Part shown: positions 61,259 to 64,000 of the stretch, in pieces
Position numbering within the stretch: the stretch's first letter is position 1
How the letters are laid out: every line of letters starts with the position of its first letter
NCBI RefSeq assembly: GCF_019468465.1
Contig: NZ_CP080519.1
Location: 9,913,001 to 9,977,000 of the forward strand
Direction of reading: 5' to 3'
Length of the DNA: 64,000 nt
From: Amycolatopsis sp. DSM 110486
GTDB taxonomy: Bacteria; Actinomycetota; Actinomycetes; Mycobacteriales; Pseudonocardiaceae
Made by a program: the position numbers and the translations under genes
The notes under the pieces: generated by a model
Told to the model about the DNA's origin: nothing
Database searches by the model: none
Seen by the model: the letters and a program-made list of their open reading frames with translations, nothing else

Positions 61259-62743
61259 TCAGAGTGGGAGCTCTCGCGTACCCATGTCGACAGTGACCCA
61301 ACGGATCTCGGTGAAGTCGTCGAGCGCATCAACGCCGGACCTACCCCAGCCACTGTCCTTCATCCCGCCATTGGGCGCGTGGGCCTCATCGTTGATCGTC
61401 GGCGTGTTGACGTGAACGGCGCCGCAGTCGATGCGCTGCGCGACAGCGATTCCACGGCCAGTGTCGCCGGTCAACACCGAGAAGGACAGACCGTAGCGGC
61501 TGGCGTTGACCAATCCCACGGCCTCTTCTTCGTCTTGGACCGGGCGGACGACTACCACCGGTCCGAAGGTCTCCTCGCAGGAGATGTCATGATCGTCTGG
61601 CACGTTCGTCAGCACGGTCGGGCGGTACAACCGACCGTCAGACGTCCCACCGGTGACCACATTCGCGCCGGCGGCCACGACCGAGGCCACCCGAGTGGTC
61701 ACCTGGTCCAGCGCCCGCTCGGTGATCAAGGGGCCGACGATCGTGGCAGGATCACTCGGATCCCCCACAGCCAACGACTCGGCTACCGCGGCGAGTCGCG
61801 CCACAAACGCGTCATGCACGGAACTCTGCACGAGCACCCGCCTGGCGTTCATACAGATCTGGCCCTGGTGGAAGAACGCGCTGAAGGCAACGATACGCGC
61901 GGCCCGGTCCAGGTCGGCGTCGTCGAGAACCACGATGTTGTTGTATCCGCCGAGTTCCAGCACGCTTCGTTTGAGTGCTCCACCGGCCCGGCTCCCGATG
62001 GTACGGGCGGTGCCGGCAGAGCCGGTGAAGTACAGGCAACGCACGGCCGGGTTGACGTAAAATTCCTCGGCGACCTCGGCCGCAGCCGGTCCGGCGTGAG
62101 TTACGACGTTGACCGTCCCCGCAGGGAACCCAGCGTCCCGCATGATCTCCGCGACAAGCAGTCCCGCTGTAACGGGCGCTTCTTCGGACGGCTTGAGAAC
62201 CACCGTGTTACCGGCGGCCAGTGGAGCGATGACGGCGCGCCAGGCCAGCACATGCGCGCCGTTCCAGGGGGTGAAGCTGGCGACCACTCCGAGCGGTCGA
62301 CGTTCGGCCGTGGACATGGTGTGGGGGTGTTCGGTTCGCAACATCTCGCCTGAAGGCCGGTACACCCAACCCGAAGCGTGCCGCAGCTGCGAGACCGACC
62401 AGCCAATCTGATACAGCGCGAATGCCCGTCCCGCCCCGGTTTCCAGAGCCAGCGCCTCGGCGACGTCATCGGCACGCTCCTCCAGCAGGTCAGCTGCACG
62501 AAGAAACAACCGCTGCTTGACCCCTGGCGCCGTCGCCGCCCACTCCGGCTGGGCCGCGGCCGCGGCAGCAATAGCAGCGGCCGCGTCCGGCCGCCCGCCC
62601 GCCGGCACTTCTGCGAAGACACTCCCGTCAAAAGGATTACGACTCTCGATAGTCTCACCACCGACGGCGTCGACCCAGGCGTCGCCGACAAGCATTCGGT
62701 GGCGCCGCACGGCACCAGGAGCATTCGCGGTCGTCATGGTCAT
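61259..62743 (-). CDS. Aldehyde dehydrogenase (benzaldehyde/vanillin type)
   Basis: 494 residues. Catalytic Cys in GQICMNARR, Glu in LELGGYNN, NAD fold FTGSAGTART. The GQICMNARRVL context is typical of vanillin and benzaldehyde dehydrogenases. It would make vanillate or a related acid for the VanAB/LigM demethylases. ATG 62743 has GGAG upstream. Confidence 0.92.
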   Translation of the reverse strand: MTMTTANAPGAVRRHRMLVGDAWVDAVGGETIESRNPFDGSVFAEVPAGGRPDAAAAIAAAAAAQPEWAATAPGVKQRLFLRAADLLEERADDVAEALALETGAGRAFALYQIGWSVSQLRHASGWVYRPSGEMLRTEHPHTMSTAERRPLGVVASFTPWNGAHVLAWRAVIAPLAAGNTVVLKPSEEAPVTAGLLVAEIMRDAGFPAGTVNVVTHAGPAAAEVAEEFYVNPAVRCLYFTGSAGTARTIGSRAGGALKRSVLELGGYNNIVVLDDADLDRAARIVAFSAFFHQGQICMNARRVLVQSSVHDAFVARLAAVAESLAVGDPSDPATIVGPLITERALDQVTTRVASVVAAGANVVTGGTSDGRLYRPTVLTNVPDDHDISCEETFGPVVVVRPVQDEEEAVGLVNASRYGLSFSVLTGDTGRGIAVAQRIDCGAVHVNTPTINDEAHAPNGGMKDSGWGRSGVDALDDFTEIRWVTVDMGTRELPL

Positions 62744-62813
62744 GCAGCACTCCACGTCGTCATCTTGAAGCCAATTCACAGACACCGCGATTGTGACCAA
62801 ACTCAACGAACCT

Positions 62814-62857
62814 GACAATCCGCTTCACGTCGAACTATCCGCATCACGAGCACGGCG
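62814..62857. repeat. Partial direct repeat of the AraC gene 3' end
   Basis: 62814-62857 and 62981-63024 match at about 36 of 44 positions without gaps, including TATCCGCATCACG and GCACGGCG. The second copy holds the stop of the AraC gene (RRARDADTRV). The first copy reads RRARDADSST and a stop in the same orientation, a leftover end of a second AraC-type gene. Confidence 0.6.
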
Positions 62858-62991
62858 CAGTCGGCGGGTACGGCGGGGCTGACACCATCCTCGTCGAGCC
62901 GGCAAACGTGGCGGCGTTTGTTGCCAAGCGCAGCGGCGCCTGGCGCGACGAAGCAAGAAGCGACCACTGCCGACCAAACCGACAATCCTCT

Positions 62992-64000
62992 TTACACGCG
63001 AGTATCCGCATCACGCGCACGGCGAGCAGTCGCCAACGTCATTGACGGGAGAACACCGAATCGACGACGGTAGGCAATGCCAAACCTGCCGAGGTGAGTG
63101 AACCCAGCCCGATAGGCGACCTCGGCCACCGTGTCGCCCGCATCCCGCGACAAGTCGCCGTGAACCCGATCCAACCGCAGGTCCCGGAGGTAGACAGAAG
63201 GTGGCACACCGAGGACACGGCGGAATCCATCTTGCAGCGCACGTGTGCTCAATCCGTGCCGATGAGCAAGCTCCGGAATGCTCGGCCGGGCCGGGAGCGC
63301 GTGCAACTCCTCGGCTACACGAAGGATCAGGGCTCGGTCGTCGTCGGGCCCACGATACAGCTCAGCAGCGAGGTCGTGGGGCTGCGACAACAGGAGCGTC
63401 GAGACCAGCGCGTCCTCGATCAGTCGTCCAGTTTCGGCAGGAACAGTGCCGCGAGCGCATCGATCCACTGTGGCCGAAGCAAACGCCAGGGCGCGCATCC
63501 ACTCGGCAGGGCCGGGTGTCGTGAGCGCGAACCGCACCCGCAGGTTGGCACCGCGCCCGCGACCAAGCCCACGCATGTGCCGTTGCATCGCTCCCAAGGG
63601 GATCTTCGCAACGAGTTCCGCGCTATCCCCAGCGAAGCGCATGTTCAGCCCGTCTCCGGGTCCGACAACCGCCCCCGAACCAGGCGGGACGCCGACAGCA
63701 GCACCGTCTTTGGCGATGTCGAGGCGTCCCCGCAACGGCATCAGCAGCATGTAGTAGTCCAGCGGTGCAGTGGACTCGATCACGACTTCTCCGGCGTACT
63801 CCTTGTAACCAACGGTCACCGCGCCGACGTCGACAGCATGCAGCCGGGTCGCGAACGGGATCGCGCCAACCGGCCGAAGCCGGTGCGGCGACAGAGCTCG
63901 TGTCCCATCGCGTGCGGCGCTGCAAGGGTCGCTGGTCACGAAGACCGGGTACCTGCACAACGGCGCCAGCTGACTTCGGCGACTTGCTGCAGCGCAACCG
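62992..64000 (-). CDS. AraC-family regulator (may run past the window edge)
   Basis: At least 322 residues from TTG 63960. The frame is still open to the window edge, and GTG 63939 is another start. N-terminal cupin-like AraC-binding domain (YYMLLMPLRGRLDI), then two HTHs: IPELAHRHGLSTRALQDGFRR and VAEVAYRAGFTHLGRFGIAYRRRFG. It resembles regulators of aromatic oxygenase genes. It lies upstream of the benzaldehyde-type ALDH, which it probably activates. Confidence 0.88.
   Translation of the reverse strand, partial: GCAAASRRSQLAPLCRYPVFVTSDPCSAARDGTRALSPHRLRPVGAIPFATRLHAVDVGAVTVGYKEYAGEVVIESTAPLDYYMLLMPLRGRLDIAKDGAAVGVPPGSGAVVGPGDGLNMRFAGDSAELVAKIPLGAMQRHMRGLGRGRGANLRVRFALTTPGPAEWMRALAFASATVDRCARGTVPAETGRLIEDALVSTLLLSQPHDLAAELYRGPDDDRALILRVAEELHALPARPSIPELAHRHGLSTRALQDGFRRVLGVPPSVYLRDLRLDRVHGDLSRDAGDTVAEVAYRAGFTHLGRFGIAYRRRFGVLPSMTLATARRARDADTRV

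Noticed and set aside
1..64000. CRISPR arrays, tRNA or rRNA genes
   Set aside because: No regularly spaced repeats and no cloverleaf or rRNA-like stretch were noticed on either strand.

Overview
The window looks like high-GC actinomycete chromosome, most likely from the Pseudonocardiaceae (Amycolatopsis/Pseudonocardia type). This taxonomic call is an inference. It rests on GC-rich codons, many GTG starts with AGGAGG-like ribosome sites, a DUF397 small protein beside helix-turn-helix regulators, a DddA-like deaminase/Imm1 pair, MmyB-type regulators, and actinobacterial P450/terpene genes. No rRNA, tRNA, CRISPR array or origin was seen.

Region 1 (1-12.8 kb) is accessory. It holds a DUF397 protein, a HAD phosphatase and an XRE/TPR regulator. 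Next comes a compact candidate RiPP cassette (3.6-5.8 kb): a radical SAM/SPASM enzyme, a 46-residue Cys-containing peptide that starts at CTG, and an APH-like kinase-fold protein. It is followed by a DddA-like deaminase toxin split by an in-frame TAG, with its Imm1 immunity gene, then an XRE-ImmA/IrrE regulator with an unknown partner, a secreted I36-like protein, an SDR and a PAS-like protein.

Region 2 (12.8-25.6 kb) carries a STAND NTPase/TPR regulator and a stress cluster: ChrA, a VOC protein and an ArsR-phosphatase fusion, then MFS and MBL-rhodanese genes divergent from ArsR-rhodanese, then YnfA and MerR. Several of its genes are broken: a cysteine desulfurase stub, a MerR gene with two compensating frameshifts, and a frameshifted small membrane protein. 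It ends with small helix-turn-helix proteins and an IS5-type transposase remnant.

Region 3 (25.6-30.5 kb) is a four-gene terpenoid operon on the minus strand (P450, class I terpene synthase, P450, SDR). It is followed by about 1.5 kb of gene debris: hydratase, CoA-binding and amidase fragments.

Region 4 (32.2-62.7 kb) is a large catabolic island. One block has a fused FMN/flavin reductase, IclR, ALDH, an LLM monooxygenase, a MatC-like transporter, a class II aldolase, an FdhA-type dehydrogenase, a GrdB-like protein, thioredoxin and thioredoxin reductase. A divergent RibBA-like gene preceded by a 37-codon ORF separates it from a second block, which reads leftward from 55.2 kb: VanA, VanB, an FAD hydroxylase, an extradiol dioxygenase, an FAH hydrolase, a LigM/DesA-type THF-dependent O-demethylase, then purU, metF, folP and folD. 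I read this second block as methoxyaromatic catabolism by two chemically different O-demethylases. Methyl groups would leave either as formaldehyde (VanAB, then FdhA) or as methyl-THF (LigM, then MetF, FolD and PurU). Two more IclR regulators, an MmyB-type regulator, a FUSC transporter, a VOC protein, a benzaldehyde-type ALDH and an AraC regulator that runs to the window edge complete the region.
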